Below, piece after piece: positions 44,069 to 54,842 of a stretch of 64,000 nucleotides of DNA. Below the pieces are notes generated by a model. It was not told where the DNA came from and did not search any database. It saw only the letters and a program-made list of their open reading frames with translations. Position 1 is the stretch's first letter; each line of letters opens with the position of its first letter. A program made the position numbers and the translations under genes. Source of the DNA: Candidatus Synechococcus calcipolaris G9 (GTDB taxonomy: Bacteria > Cyanobacteriota > Cyanobacteriia > Thermosynechococcales > Thermosynechococcaceae); contig NZ_JAKKUT010000007.1 of NCBI RefSeq assembly GCF_029582805.1, positions 30,172 to 94,171 of the forward strand, given 5' to 3'.

Positions 44069-44130
44069 GATGATTCTCCTAGCGGTAGGATGAGCCGCCT
44101 GAAATTTTCCTGAAGTGGATTTGAGCTAAG

Positions 44131-47100
44131 TTAACTCTGGCTAATTTCCTCATTCGTTAAATCTAGCCCCGTTTCCAGCGATCGCACCCCTGGGAGTAAG
44201 CCATCCCCCTTAGATTCCGGTTCAAAGCCGTGGAGAATTACATAAAAACAGGGAATGAGAAAGAGCGTCAGCACTGTGGCCAAGGCCAACCCAGAAAAGA
44301 CAACAATACCTAGGGGCTGCAAAAATTCTGAACCCTCTCCCACCCCAAGGGCCAAGGGAAACATCCCCAACACCGTTGTAATCGTCGTCATTAAAATCGG
44401 ACGCAGCCGCATGGGTGCTGCTTTCAAAATGGCCGATCGCCGACTACAGCCTTCCTGGAGATAGATCTGGTTAGCAAACTCCACCATAATAATGGCGTTA
44501 TTGACAACAATTCCCACCAGCAACACCACCCCGACAATCACAGTGGCCCCTAATGCGGTTTGGGTCAGGTACAGTCCCCAAATGCCCCCCGCCAAGGCCA
44601 GGGGAATCGTAAACATGATCACCAGGGGATCTAGGAGGGAATTATATTGAACCGCCATCACCACAAAGACTAAAAAGGTCGCTAGCCCCCCCAAGGTGAT
44701 CAGGGCCCCCTGCAATTGCCGATTGGCCGCTGCCGCCGCACTGGGTAAAACACTGACTCCAGGGGGAAACTCTATCTCCCCTAAAATTCCATTCACTTCT
44801 TCAATGGCCTGACTCAGATTGGCCCCTTCCGTGAGATTTCCCCCCACCATAAACACCTGCTGTTGGTTAATGCGGCGGATTTCCCCAGGAGCTTGACCCA
44901 GTTGGACATCGGTGACATCCCCTAGGCGCACTGGCCGCTGGTTGGGTACGGACAAGGGAATCTGCCCCAACTCCTCGGGCCGTTGAATGGAGTCTTGATC
45001 AATTTGAATGCGTACATCCACTAGGCGATCGCCCCGTTGCAGGCGGGTAGGCACAAAGCCATTAATAGAAGTTTGAATCGTCTGTCCCAACATCAGAGCA
45101 CTAATGCCCAATTCTGACACCCGTTCCCAATCCGGTAAAATTTGAACCTCCGGTTGACGAGGATCCGCATCGGGACGAAACCGAACTAAGGTCGCTTTTT
45201 CATCTAAGGCCTGTAACACCTGGCGGCCAACCTGGGTTAACACCGCCTCGTCACTCCCCTGGAGCATCACATCTACATCCGCACCCCGCATGGGCGTATT
45301 GGTGAGGATGATGCCCCGCACCTGACCCGGACTCAGGCGGAGGCGGATATTCGCTAAATTTAAGGCATCGAGGGACTGGGTCGTTTCACTAATATAGCGA
45401 TCTAAATTCACCCCTGGGGCAAGGGTAATATTACTGGATGCTCGCAGGGCATTGGGAGTTGTGTTTGTGCCAAATAGAGATCCCCCCGTTGTCGTAAAAA
45501 CGGCCTCGGTTCCCGGCTGATCTAGCAAAACCCGATCCACTTCAGCCATGACCCGACGGCTGATCGTCAGGGGAGTCCCCGGAGGAAAATTAGCATTAAG
45601 GCTCACCTGCCCCGTATTAATCTGGGGTAAAAGTTCTTGGGGTAATTGACCGGCAATGATCCAACTACTGCCCCCTAAAATAACAACAACTAAGGTGACC
45701 GTGACCCACCGCCAATGGATCACTCCTGCTAGGGTTCGTTCATAGATCTGGGTTAAGCCAATAAACCGTTGATTAAACTGACGGAAAAACCAAAAGTTAG
45801 CCAAGCCACTGCGAACCGGTAAGCTCAAAATGCGTGAGGCCAGGGTGGGTACTACGGTTAGGGCCACCACCAAGGAGGCGGCCACGGAAAAACTAATAGT
45901 TAAAATCAACTGGTTAAAGAGAAGGGCAATGAGTCCCCCCAATAGCAAAAAGGGCAAAATGGCTACTAGATTTGTCAAGGTGGAGGCCAACAATGCCGAT
46001 TCAATCTCTTGACTGCGCCGTTTTGACTCCTCAATATATTGCTCTTTGCTCATCGGGGCTTGATTTTGATTGATGTCCGCTAGGGTTTCCAGCATGACAA
46101 TGGCGTTATCGACCACGATGCCTACCCCTAGGGCCAGCCCCCCCAAACTAAAGACATTCAGGGAAAAGCCAAAGACTCCCATCAGCAATAGGGCCACCAT
46201 GGTGGAGAGGGGAATGGAAATGACAATAATTAGGGTTTGCCGCAGGGATCCCAAAAACAGGAGGACGGAGATCGCCGCCAAACAGGTTCCCGTCAGGCCG
46301 GCAATCATCACATTATTGAGGGAGTTGCGAATAAAGCGGGATTCATCCAAGACGGGGACAATCAGCGTATTTTCAGGAATGAGGCCCCGCTCCTCCAATT
46401 CAACGAGTTTGGCCTTGACCCCATCGGCGACGGCGACCGTATTGGCATCGGGCTGCTTGAGGATACTCACCTTGACCGCAGGTTGCTCATTCAGATTCAC
46501 AAAGATCTGCTGCTCGGCACTGCCATCAATCACCTGGGCCACATCCCGCAGATAGGCCCGCCGCCCATCCCCCAGATCAAAAATCAGATTTTCAATATCT
46601 TCGACACCCTGGAAGCGGCCCACCGTGCGCGTTAGTGGTTCTGAATCAAATCCCCGCAACCGTCCCCCAGAAATATCCTGATTCCGTTCATCCAAGGCGG
46701 TCAAAATTTGATTTAGCCCCAGACCCACCGCCTGAAGCCGATCTAAATCCACAAGTATCCGCACTTCCTCGGCGGTTCCGCCGGAGACATCGGCACTGGC
46801 CACCCCCTGAACGACGCTCAGTTCCCGGCTCAGTTCTTCATCGGCAAAGACGCGCAATTCTCGTCCAGAGAGGAGATCGGAGGTGATGGCAAACTCGTAA
46901 ACCGGTAATTGGGATGGATCAAACTTAAATAGACGGGGGGATTCGACAATATCCGGTAAGGTACTCCGGGCCCGGTTAAAGGCTGCGGTGGCCTCATTCA
47001 GGGCTTGATCCACATCCCCCCCCGGCTCAAAGAATAAATCTAAACTCACCTGACCCTCGCGGGTTTGGGAATAGATCTGCACCACTCCTTCGGTACGCCC

Positions 47101-47334
47101 TAGGGCATCTTCTAGGGGCTTGGTTACTTCCTCCACCGCGACACCGGGCACAACACCAGGCACTTCAAGGCGAACCCCCACCCGTGGATAGGTAATGGAT
47201 GGCAACAGATCCACCTGAAGACGCATCAGGAAAAAGACTGCTAACACAATCACGGTCAAACTCAGCATCAGGGTGCCAATGTGACGGGTGATGGCTAGGC
47301 CACTAAAACTAAACCGGGAGGGGATATTCTTCAT
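44131..47334 (-). CDS. RND-family efflux permease (HAE1/AcrB-like)
   Basis: The 1067-residue protein has the two-fold RND architecture: helix 1 near residue 20, a large periplasmic loop to about 340, helices 2-6, a second loop (about 575-865) and helices 8-12. The proton-relay aspartates are visible in helix 4, GIVVDNAIVMLE near residue 405. It would export hydrophobic compounds, heavy metals or lipids with a periplasmic adaptor and a TolC. No adaptor gene is adjacent. It starts 25 bases after the CAX gene and is probably cotranscribed. Confidence 0.92.
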   Translation of the reverse strand: MKNIPSRFSFSGLAITRHIGTLMLSLTVIVLAVFFLMRLQVDLLPSITYPRVGVRLEVPGVVPGVAVEEVTKPLEDALGRTEGVVQIYSQTREGQVSLDLFFEPGGDVDQALNEATAAFNRARSTLPDIVESPRLFKFDPSQLPVYEFAITSDLLSGRELRVFADEELSRELSVVQGVASADVSGGTAEEVRILVDLDRLQAVGLGLNQILTALDERNQDISGGRLRGFDSEPLTRTVGRFQGVEDIENLIFDLGDGRRAYLRDVAQVIDGSAEQQIFVNLNEQPAVKVSILKQPDANTVAVADGVKAKLVELEERGLIPENTLIVPVLDESRFIRNSLNNVMIAGLTGTCLAAISVLLFLGSLRQTLIIVISIPLSTMVALLLMGVFGFSLNVFSLGGLALGVGIVVDNAIVMLETLADINQNQAPMSKEQYIEESKRRSQEIESALLASTLTNLVAILPFLLLGGLIALLFNQLILTISFSVAASLVVALTVVPTLASRILSLPVRSGLANFWFFRQFNQRFIGLTQIYERTLAGVIHWRWVTVTLVVVILGGSSWIIAGQLPQELLPQINTGQVSLNANFPPGTPLTISRRVMAEVDRVLLDQPGTEAVFTTTGGSLFGTNTTPNALRASSNITLAPGVNLDRYISETTQSLDALNLANIRLRLSPGQVRGIILTNTPMRGADVDVMLQGSDEAVLTQVGRQVLQALDEKATLVRFRPDADPRQPEVQILPDWERVSELGISALMLGQTIQTSINGFVPTRLQRGDRLVDVRIQIDQDSIQRPEELGQIPLSVPNQRPVRLGDVTDVQLGQAPGEIRRINQQQVFMVGGNLTEGANLSQAIEEVNGILGEIEFPPGVSVLPSAAAAANRQLQGALITLGGLATFLVFVVMAVQYNSLLDPLVIMFTIPLALAGGIWGLYLTQTALGATVIVGVVLLVGIVVNNAIIMVEFANQIYLQEGCSRRSAILKAAPMRLRPILMTTITTVLGMFPLALGVGEGSEFLQPLGIVVFSGLALATVLTLFLIPCFYVILHGFEPESKGDGLLPGVRSLETGLDLTNEEISQS

Positions 47335-47359
47335 AAAAATTTAAGGAGTGACCAAGGGT

Positions 47360-48442
47360 TTAGACAGGGTGAAAGTAGAACGCGGTTCCCAAAATGCCAA
47401 AGGTGGCTAAAAGGAGGGCCCCCTCTAACCAATTGGAGCGGCCATCTAAGCTAATCAGGTTAGCAATCACCACGGAAATAATTACCGCGACCACTTCAAA
47501 GGCACTGAAGTTGAGATCCATGGGCTGACCAATGACTTGGCCAATTAAAACCAATATCGGCGCAACTAAAAGAGCCACCAGCAGACTCGAACCCATGGCA
47601 ATGGATACCGAAAGATCCATATTATTTTTCAGGGCAACCCCCACCGCAGTGACATATTCAGCGGCTCCCCCCACCAAGGGTAATAAAATCACCCCCGTAA
47701 ACAGAGGCGTTAAGCCTAGTCCCTCTGTGGCTTCTTCTACGGCTCCCACAAAAATTTCCGACTGGAAGGCAACCCCTAAGGTGGCCACGACTAAGACGGG
47801 AATCCAAACCTTTAGGTTGGGGGGGCTATTATGATGGGCTTCCATTTCCTCGCTGAGTTCCACTTGACTGACATCGTAAAGGTAGCTGTGGGTTTTCAGG
47901 GAAAACAATAGGGTTAGCACATAGACGACAATCATGATCACGGCGGCGATAATGGACATCTGGGAGATGGCGGAGTCCGGCACCTGCTCAGAGGTATAGA
48001 TCACCATGGCCGGCAAGAGAATCGCGGCGATCGCCACCGTCATCGAGGAACTATTCACCCGTGCCACCACCGGGGCAAAACTTTGCTCCTTGAAGCGAAT
48101 TCCCCCCAAAAACATCGACAGTCCCAGGACTAGCAATAGATTGGCAATCAGGGTTCCGGTAATACTGGCTTTAACAATGTCCACCAACCCGGCCCGCAGA
48201 GCCACTAGGGCAATAATCAACTCTGTGGCATTCCCAAAAACCGCATTCAGTAAGCCACCAATGGTGGGGCCCGTTGCTAGGGCAACCTCCTCCGTGGCCG
48301 TACTTAACCAAATGGCCAGGGGAATAATACCCAAGGCGGCACAAAAAAACACAGCTAAAGCTCCCCACTCAAAATGCTCGGCGGCAACGGATAGGGGGAT
48401 AAAGACTAAAAAACCAATGGAGATAAACCGCTTCAGTGACAT
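47360..48442 (-). CDS. Calcium/proton antiporter (CAX family)
   Basis: The 360-residue membrane protein has 11 hydrophobic helices and both CAX repeat motifs: GNATELIIALVALRAGLVD near residue 70 and GGAAEYVTAVGVALKNNMDL near residue 257. An acidic loop, VELSEEMEAHHNS, lies between the halves. It should export or sequester Ca2+ (or Mn2+) by proton exchange, adding salt and pH tolerance. The start ATG at 48442 is clear. The RND permease follows on the same strand with a 25-base gap. Confidence 0.92.
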   Translation of the reverse strand: MSLKRFISIGFLVFIPLSVAAEHFEWGALAVFFCAALGIIPLAIWLSTATEEVALATGPTIGGLLNAVFGNATELIIALVALRAGLVDIVKASITGTLIANLLLVLGLSMFLGGIRFKEQSFAPVVARVNSSSMTVAIAAILLPAMVIYTSEQVPDSAISQMSIIAAVIMIVVYVLTLLFSLKTHSYLYDVSQVELSEEMEAHHNSPPNLKVWIPVLVVATLGVAFQSEIFVGAVEEATEGLGLTPLFTGVILLPLVGGAAEYVTAVGVALKNNMDLSVSIAMGSSLLVALLVAPILVLIGQVIGQPMDLNFSAFEVVAVIISVVIANLISLDGRSNWLEGALLLATFGILGTAFYFHPV

Positions 48443-48598
48443 GGTTGTACCCTACGAGGTTAGTCAAAATCGTTATGACTATGATATAGTCAATCCTAGA
48501 GGATGTAACTAATTGTTAATTATCCTAGCCTGAGCAGTTCAAAGAGTAACGGTTCACAGCGTCATTAGTCGAAATCAGTTGAGTTAGGAGCATAGTTT

Positions 48599-49192
48599 AT
48601 GACGGAATGTTTGCGTGTTGGACAGTCCGCCCCGGATTTTGAAGCCACTGCTGTCTTTGATCAAGAGTTTAAGACCCTGAAACTGTCGGATTATCGTGGC
48701 AAGTATGTGGTTTTGTTTTTCTATCCCTTGGATTTTACGTTTGTCTGTCCCACAGAAATTATTGCCTTTAGCGATCGCCACGGTGAATTTGCCCAATTAA
48801 ACACCGAGGTTTTAGGGGTCTCAGTGGATAGTCAATTTTCCCACTTGGCCTGGACCCAAACCGATCGCAAATCAGGGGGTGTGGGTGATCTCAAATATCC
48901 CCTAGTGTCTGACATTAAAAAAGAAATCAGTGCGGCCTATAACGTTCTCACGGACGATGGCATTTCCCTGCGGGGGCTGTTCATTATCGATCCAGAGGGT
49001 ATTGTTCAGCACGCCACCATTAATAATCTTTCCTTTGGCCGGAGTGTAGATGAAACCCTACGAACCCTCCAGGCCATTCAGTACGTCCAATCCCACCCCG
49101 ATGAAGTCTGCCCAGCGGGTTGGCAGCCTGGGGATAAAACCATGAATCCGGATCCGGTGAAATCCAAGGTCTATTTTGAAGCGGTATCCTAG
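48599..49192 (+). CDS. 2-Cys peroxiredoxin (typical, Prx1 type)
   Basis: The 197-residue thioredoxin-fold peroxidase reduces peroxides with electrons from thioredoxin. The peroxidatic cysteine is C50 in FTFVCPTEI, and the resolving cysteine is C171 in DEVCPAGW, the typical dimer-forming pair. Length and C-terminal tail match the cyanobacterial/plastid 2-Cys type. The ATG at 48599 follows an AGGAG ribosome-binding site about 10 bases upstream. A good intrinsic terminator follows the gene. Confidence 0.95.
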   Translation: MTECLRVGQSAPDFEATAVFDQEFKTLKLSDYRGKYVVLFFYPLDFTFVCPTEIIAFSDRHGEFAQLNTEVLGVSVDSQFSHLAWTQTDRKSGGVGDLKYPLVSDIKKEISAAYNVLTDDGISLRGLFIIDPEGIVQHATINNLSFGRSVDETLRTLQAIQYVQSHPDEVCPAGWQPGDKTMNPDPVKSKVYFEAVS

Positions 49193-49247
49193 GATTGGCT
49201 AGCGTTAAAAAACGTTAATCTCCCTTATTCACTTAATTTTTTGCTGG

Positions 49248-49287
49248 GGATGGGCTTGCTTCTTGGAGAGCGGCCCATTCTTTTTTC
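49248..49287 (+). terminator. Intrinsic terminator after the peroxiredoxin gene
   Basis: ATGGGC (49250-49255) pairs with GCCCAT (49273-49278). An inner GCT/AGC pairing extends the stem, and the right arm is followed by TCTTTTTTC. This is the canonical hairpin plus T-tract arrangement, 58 bases after the stop codon. Confidence 0.7.
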
Positions 49288-49397
49288 TTGGGATTCTTTT
49301 TGCGTGAATGTTACTTAAATTTTATAGTTGGTGTAGGTCAGCTTACTGAACGTCAAGAGAAAGCCGTATCCTTGCCCATTAAAATTACAGTTCAATC

Positions 49398-50003
49398 ATG
49401 ACCTATGTCAGCACAACAACCCTCAGCTTTGACGAGTTCATTGCCCAATACGGTGATGATGACCGCTACGAACTTGCCGATGGAGAACTCACCGACATGG
49501 AACCAACAGGGCCCCATGAAACCGTGAGTGGGAAGCTTGCTGTTCACATCGGAATTGCGATTACGAATGGCAAACATCCTTGGTTTATGCCGCGCACTTG
49601 CTTGATTCAACCTTTGGCAGAGGTCGCCACCGCTCGTCGTCCCGATATTATTGTCCTAGACGAACCCTTTTTGGTTCATGAACCCCGTTGGCAGCAAGAA
49701 CCTGTGATCACCCTAGGTCGTTCGATCAAGCTGGTTGTTGAAGTGGTCAGTCGTAATTGGGAAACGGACTACGCCCGCAAGGTTGAGGAATATGCCCTCT
49801 TGGGGATTCCTGAATATTGGATTGTTGACTATCGCGGACTAGGTGGGATCCGCTTCATTGGTAAACCGAAACAGCCGACCTTTACCGTCTGCCAATTGGC
49901 GGGGGAGGAGTATCGTCAGCAACAATATCGACTCGGTGAGGCGGTTTCGTCGGGACTGTTACCCAATCTACAACTCTGTCTAGAGGATATTTTGCCTCGC
50001 TAA
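49398..50003 (+). CDS. Uma2 family (PD-(D/E)XK nuclease-like) protein
   Basis: The 201-residue second Uma2 copy in the window has LSFDEFIAQYGDDDRYELADGEL at its start, PDIIVLDEP with the catalytic-type Asp, IKLVVEVVSRNWETDYARKVEEYALLGI with Glu and Lys, and the closing EYWIVDY segment. The site appears complete. It is a lone gene, opposite in orientation to the other copy at 43472 and only distantly similar to it. The start ATG at 49398 is plausible without a strong ribosome-binding site. Confidence 0.87.
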   Translation: MTYVSTTTLSFDEFIAQYGDDDRYELADGELTDMEPTGPHETVSGKLAVHIGIAITNGKHPWFMPRTCLIQPLAEVATARRPDIIVLDEPFLVHEPRWQQEPVITLGRSIKLVVEVVSRNWETDYARKVEEYALLGIPEYWIVDYRGLGGIRFIGKPKQPTFTVCQLAGEEYRQQQYRLGEAVSSGLLPNLQLCLEDILPR

Positions 50004-50090
50004 CCCCCCTCGTTCCCAATAGCCTCTCTTATTGCATTGGCTAATGCCCCCTCAAGAAGAACCATAGGGGTCATAATATTTATGCTGCAA

Positions 50091-51479
50091 TTATGCCGCG
50101 AGATGAGTTTCCACGGTAGATACGAGGGTTTGAGTCCAATGCTCCGCTAATTGATCCGTGGCCGCTTCAACCATGACGCGAATCACGGGTTCTGTCCCAG
50201 AGGCCCGCACCAACACGCGGCCGCGATCGCCCATGTCTTGGATGGCTTGTTCAATCATGCCCTGAACCGGTTCACAGTCTTGCCATTGCAGTCGTCGCTG
50301 GCGATCGCTGACACGGACATTACGCAAAATTTGTGGATAGGGCTGGAAACTCGCATCCCGCAATTCCTGTAGGGACTGGCCCGAATCCTGCACCAGGGTT
50401 GCCAAGTGCACGGCGGTTAATAACCCATCGCCACCCACGCCATAATGACGGCAGAGAATATGGCCCGATTGCTCTCCCCCCAACATTGCCCCATGGCGTA
50501 TCATCTCCGCATGGACATACTGATCCCCCACGGCGGCCCGCACCAACTGCCCCCCGGTTTGCTGCCAGGCCCGTTCAAACCCTAGGTTAGACATGACCGT
50601 AGCCACAATGAGATCTCCCGGAAGTTGCCGCTGACGTTGCAGGGTTTGACCCCAAAAATAAAGAATGTGATCCCCATCCACGGTACGGCCAAGACTATCC
50701 ACCGCCAATACCCGATCCGCATCCCCATCAAAGGCAAATCCTAAATCTGCACGGGTTTCGGAAACAGCAGTCTGGAGAGGGCCTAAATGGGTCGAGCCAC
50801 AGTCCACATTGATGCGATCGCCATTGGCCTGATCATGGAGGCAAATCACCTCCGCTCCTAGGGCGCGAAAAACATCGGGGGCGATCGCCACCGCCGCACC
50901 CCAGGCTAAATCTAAGACCACCCGCAAACCCTGCAAAGGCTGACGAGAATCTAGGGGAGACTGAACGGCTTGGCGATAGGTTTGCAAGAGTTCCGGGCGA
51001 TAGAAGTGATGCCCCCAAGTACCCGTGTCCGGTAAGCCTGGCCCTTTATTTAAGTGGGCTTCCAATTGTTTTTGGAGCGCAGGGGCGAGTTTACTACCAT
51101 CGCTGCCAAAAATTTTAATGCCGTTATCTTCCGGTGGATTATGGCTAGCGGAGATCATTGCTCCCCCCACCGCCGCCGTTTTCTGGGTCAAATAGGCAAT
51201 ACAGGGGGTGGGACACAGGCCCACATGCCACACTTCTAAACCTGCCGCCGTCAACCCTGCCGCTAAACTCACCGCCAACATATCACTGGAGTTACGGGAA
51301 TCTTGGCCCAAAATAAAGGGATGGCCGCCGTCCCCACCTTCCTGAAAAACCTGTTCCTGGAGAACTCGCCCCGCCCAATATCCCAACTGCAAGGCCAAGG
51401 TGGGAGTCAGCAATTCACCGGCCCGGCCGCGAATGCCATCGGTGCCAAAACGAATCGGGGTTGCCTTCGCTGCATTCAT
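50091..51479 (-). CDS. glmM: Phosphoglucosamine mutase
   Basis: The 462-residue alpha-D-phosphohexomutase converts glucosamine-6-phosphate to glucosamine-1-phosphate for UDP-GlcNAc, peptidoglycan and LPS synthesis. Visible motifs are [12 protein letters not shown] at the N-terminus, the phosphoserine loop [16 protein letters not shown] near residue 107, the metal loop FDGDADRVL near 253, the sugar-binding GGEQSGH near 337 and the phosphate-binding [12 protein letters not shown] near 425. All are intact. It is divergent from ppc with a 238-base gap. Confidence 0.95.
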   Translation of the reverse strand: MNAAKATPIRFGTDGIRGRAGELLTPTLALQLGYWAGRVLQEQVFQEGGDGGHPFILGQDSRNSSDMLAVSLAAGLTAAGLEVWHVGLCPTPCIAYLTQKTAAVGGAMISASHNPPEDNGIKIFGSDGSKLAPALQKQLEAHLNKGPGLPDTGTWGHHFYRPELLQTYRQAVQSPLDSRQPLQGLRVVLDLAWGAAVAIAPDVFRALGAEVICLHDQANGDRINVDCGSTHLGPLQTAVSETRADLGFAFDGDADRVLAVDSLGRTVDGDHILYFWGQTLQRQRQLPGDLIVATVMSNLGFERAWQQTGGQLVRAAVGDQYVHAEMIRHGAMLGGEQSGHILCRHYGVGGDGLLTAVHLATLVQDSGQSLQELRDASFQPYPQILRNVRVSDRQRRLQWQDCEPVQGMIEQAIQDMGDRGRVLVRASGTEPVIRVMVEAATDQLAEHWTQTLVSTVETHLAA

Positions 51480-51717
51480 GGATTAAAACTCCTCACGCCA
51501 CACCACGCTCTGTTGCTTGCTATTCTGCTAAATTTAGTCAATCATGCGAAAGAGCAAACTTAACATTACGTTACCTGCCAGGACTATAGCATCTTCTTTT
51601 TCCGGTGAACAGTTGCAGGGACGGAAAACCTGCGGCAAGCTACATTAAGGACTAGGTGAAGCTCTGAAGCACTTTGCCTTAAAGTAAGGTTGATCACGTT
51701 TGCTGTCTGGGGTAGCT

Positions 51718-54700
51718 ATGACATCAGTACTGGACGTTCCCAATTCCGATCTTGTGCAGGAGATGCCATCGGATCAGATCCTCAGCGATCGGCTGAAATT
51801 GGTACAGGCCGTGCTAGTGGAGGTCTTAGAGGCTGAATCTGGCAAAGAACTGGTTCAGTTACTCCGACGATTAGGCGCATTGTCTTCGCCAGAAGGTCAG
51901 GCCCTCCATGCACCGGAAGGAGACCTGCTAAAAGTCATTGAGTCCTTAGAATTGAGCGAGGCAATTCGAGCTGCCCGGGCCTTTAATCTTTACTTTCAAA
52001 TCATTAATATTGTTGAACAAAATTACGAGCAACGACAAAATCGCCAACGCACCCAGCAGGAACCGATTAATCTTCGTTCCCTGACCACCGATAATCTATC
52101 CTGTGTCAGTGGTGAATCCTTTCCCTCTCCTCCCAGTTCGGCAGATGAGCGGAGTGGCCCCAGTGAACGCCTAGAGCATAGCCTTTATGAAGTTGCCCCA
52201 CCGGGACAGCGTCATGGTTCCTTTGCCTGGTTATTTCCCCGCCTGCGGGCCCTGAATGTTCCACCCCGCTACATTCAAAATCTGATTAATCAACTGGATA
52301 TTAAGTTAGTCTTTACGGCCCATCCCACGGAAATTGTCCGCCAAACCATTCGGGATAAGCAGCGGCGGGTTTCTCGGATTTTGGATCAGCTGGATCTTGT
52401 TGAACAGCCGGGCTACCACCATACCTGGACAGCGGCAAGCCTGCGGGAACAACTCACGGAAGAAATTCGCCTCTGGTGGCGTACCGATGAACTCCATCAA
52501 TTTAAGCCGGAAGTTATCGATGAGGTGGAATACACACTCCACTATTTCAAGGCGGTTATCTTTGATATTATTCCCCAGCTATATCGCCAATTTAAGACCA
52601 CGCTAAAGCAGACATTTCCTGACCTGGAGCCACCGCGCTATAATTTTTGCCGGTTTGGATCTTGGGTGGGCAGCGATCGCGATGGTAATCCTTCAGTCAA
52701 GCCAGAAGTAACTTGGCAGACGGCCTGTTATCAACGTAATTTAGTCCTAGAGGAGTATCTCAAGTCCATTGAGCGGTTGATTAATCTCTTGAGTCTCTCC
52801 CTGCATTGGTCCGATGTCCTACCGGATCTATTGGACTCCCTAGAGCAGGATCAGCGGCAGTTACCCAATATTTATGATCAATTGGCGGTACGTTTTCGCC
52901 AGGAACCCTATCGTCTCAAATTAGCTTACGTTCTTAAACGGTTACAAAATACCCGCGATCGCAACAATCAACTCAAATCCTATTCCTTTAATCGTTTAGA
53001 ACCCGAGGAGATCACCGCAGGTCAATACTATGCCAACGGTGGAGAATTCCTCCAGGAGCTGCTCCTGATTCAGCGAAATCTCAAGGAAACGGGGCTAAGT
53101 TGCCGGGAACTGGAAGACTTAATCTGTCAGGTGGAAGTGTTTGGCTTTAATTTAGCCATTTTAGATATTCGCCAAGAAAGCTCTTGCCACTCCGAAGCCC
53201 TCAATGAAATTACCTCCTATTTAGATCTGTTGCCCTGTCCCTACACAGAGCTATCGGAGGCAGAGCGCACCCACTGGCTTTTAAGCGAACTCTCCACCCG
53301 TCGCCCCTTAATTCCAGGGGAATTACCCTTTTCCGAGCGAACCAAAGAAATCATTGAAACCTTTCGGATGGTGCGACTACTCCAACAGGAATTTGGGGTT
53401 GAACTTTGCACCACCTATATCATTAGCATGAGCCATGAAGTCAGTGATCTGTTAGAGGTGCTGCTTTTGGCAAAGGAGGCGGGGCTATACGATCCGGTGA
53501 CGGGACACAGTACACTGCAAGCCATTCCCCTCTTTGAAACCGTCGAAGATCTCAAGCACGCCCCGACGGTGCTGAGTCAGTTTTTTACCCTACCCTTTTG
53601 TCGTGCCTATCTAGCCAGTAATCAAACCCCCTACTTGCAAGAGGTGATGTTGGGCTATTCCGATAGCAATAAGGATTCTGGGTTTCTCAGTAGTAACTGG
53701 GAGATCTATAAGGCGCAACAGTGTTTACAGAAAACAGCGGCAGAATATGGCTTGCAACTGCGAATTTTCCACGGCCGTGGCGGTTCCGTTGGTCGGGGAG
53801 GTGGCCCGGCCTATGCGGCAATTTTGGCCCAGCCCGGACAAACCATTGATGGCCGGATCAAGATTACGGAACAGGGAGAAGTGTTGGCCTCCAAGTATTC
53901 CCTGCCGGAATTGGCTCTATTTAATCTGGAGACGGTGACAACGGCAGTGATTCAGGCGAGTTTACTGCGAACCAGTATTGATGAAATTCAACCCTGGCAC
54001 GAAATTATGGAGGAGTTAGCGGCGCGATCGCGGCAGCATTATCGCCATCTGATCTATGAGCAACCCGAGTTCATTGATTTCTTTAATCAAGTGACCCCCA
54101 TCCAAGAAATTAGCCAACTGCAAATTAGCTCGCGGCCAACGCGGCGGGGCGGCAAGAAAACCCTAGATGGCTTGCGGGCAATTCCCTGGGTATTTAGTTG
54201 GACTCAAACTCGTTTCCTGGTGCCTTCCTGGTATGGCGTAGGTACTGCCTTTAAGGGATTTTTGGATGAAAAGCCAGCGGAGCATCTGTCCTTGCTGCGC
54301 TATTTTTACTACAAATGGCCCTTTTTCCGGATGGTAATTTCTAAGGTGGAAATGACCCTCTCTAAGGTAGACCTAGAAATTGCCCGTTACTACGTCCATG
54401 AACTGAGTAATTCCGATGAAGATCGGGACATCTTTTTACGTTTGTTTGATCAGATTGCCCAGGAATATTATCTCACCTGTGAGTTAGTGCTAACTATCAC
54501 CGGACATAAACGCTTACTCGATGGGGATCCCACCCTCCAGCGATCGGTGCAGCTACGGAATAAAACCATTGTTCCCTTGGGCTTTTTGCAAGTATCCCTA
54601 TTAAAACGCCTGCGTCAACACAATAGCCAAACTACCTCCGGCGCAATTTTGCGATCGCGCTATGGCCGCGGTGAACTCCTCCGGGGAGCTTTGCTCACCA

Positions 54701-54738
54701 TTAATGGCGTGGCTGCGGGAATGCGGAATACCGGCTAG
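51718..54738 (+). CDS. ppc: Phosphoenolpyruvate carboxylase
   Basis: The protein is 1006 residues from the ATG at 51718; an in-frame upstream start at 51700 would add six residues without support. It fixes bicarbonate onto PEP to replenish oxaloacetate. Active-site motifs are complete: [12 protein letters not shown] (catalytic His) near residue 200, GSDRDGNP near 320, [10 protein letters not shown] near 650, [14 protein letters not shown] near 685 and the C-terminal RNTG. A low-complexity insertion after residue 120 is common in cyanobacteria. The plant-type regulatory Ser near the N-terminus is not present. Confidence 0.96.
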   Translation: MTSVLDVPNSDLVQEMPSDQILSDRLKLVQAVLVEVLEAESGKELVQLLRRLGALSSPEGQALHAPEGDLLKVIESLELSEAIRAARAFNLYFQIINIVEQNYEQRQNRQRTQQEPINLRSLTTDNLSCVSGESFPSPPSSADERSGPSERLEHSLYEVAPPGQRHGSFAWLFPRLRALNVPPRYIQNLINQLDIKLVFTAHPTEIVRQTIRDKQRRVSRILDQLDLVEQPGYHHTWTAASLREQLTEEIRLWWRTDELHQFKPEVIDEVEYTLHYFKAVIFDIIPQLYRQFKTTLKQTFPDLEPPRYNFCRFGSWVGSDRDGNPSVKPEVTWQTACYQRNLVLEEYLKSIERLINLLSLSLHWSDVLPDLLDSLEQDQRQLPNIYDQLAVRFRQEPYRLKLAYVLKRLQNTRDRNNQLKSYSFNRLEPEEITAGQYYANGGEFLQELLLIQRNLKETGLSCRELEDLICQVEVFGFNLAILDIRQESSCHSEALNEITSYLDLLPCPYTELSEAERTHWLLSELSTRRPLIPGELPFSERTKEIIETFRMVRLLQQEFGVELCTTYIISMSHEVSDLLEVLLLAKEAGLYDPVTGHSTLQAIPLFETVEDLKHAPTVLSQFFTLPFCRAYLASNQTPYLQEVMLGYSDSNKDSGFLSSNWEIYKAQQCLQKTAAEYGLQLRIFHGRGGSVGRGGGPAYAAILAQPGQTIDGRIKITEQGEVLASKYSLPELALFNLETVTTAVIQASLLRTSIDEIQPWHEIMEELAARSRQHYRHLIYEQPEFIDFFNQVTPIQEISQLQISSRPTRRGGKKTLDGLRAIPWVFSWTQTRFLVPSWYGVGTAFKGFLDEKPAEHLSLLRYFYYKWPFFRMVISKVEMTLSKVDLEIARYYVHELSNSDEDRDIFLRLFDQIAQEYYLTCELVLTITGHKRLLDGDPTLQRSVQLRNKTIVPLGFLQVSLLKRLRQHNSQTTSGAILRSRYGRGELLRGALLTINGVAAGMRNTG

Positions 54739-54842
54739 AAATACTAGAGCATAGGTTAAAGCTTGCTTTAGGGGAGGCATGGGAAGATTGCATCCCCAGT
54801 TCCTCCCATTAAACGATCCAGTGACTCCAAACAGTTCAGTAA

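Noticed and set aside
46070..46555. 161-codon open frame on the plus strand
   Set aside because: It is antisense to the RND permease, whose conserved residues explain the sequence. Its composition (Ser, Arg, Thr) is that of a complementary-strand artefact.
54740..54842. Terminator between ppc and the outer-membrane gene
   Set aside because: ATGGGA and TCCCAT can pair, but there is no T-tract in either direction and the stem is interrupted.
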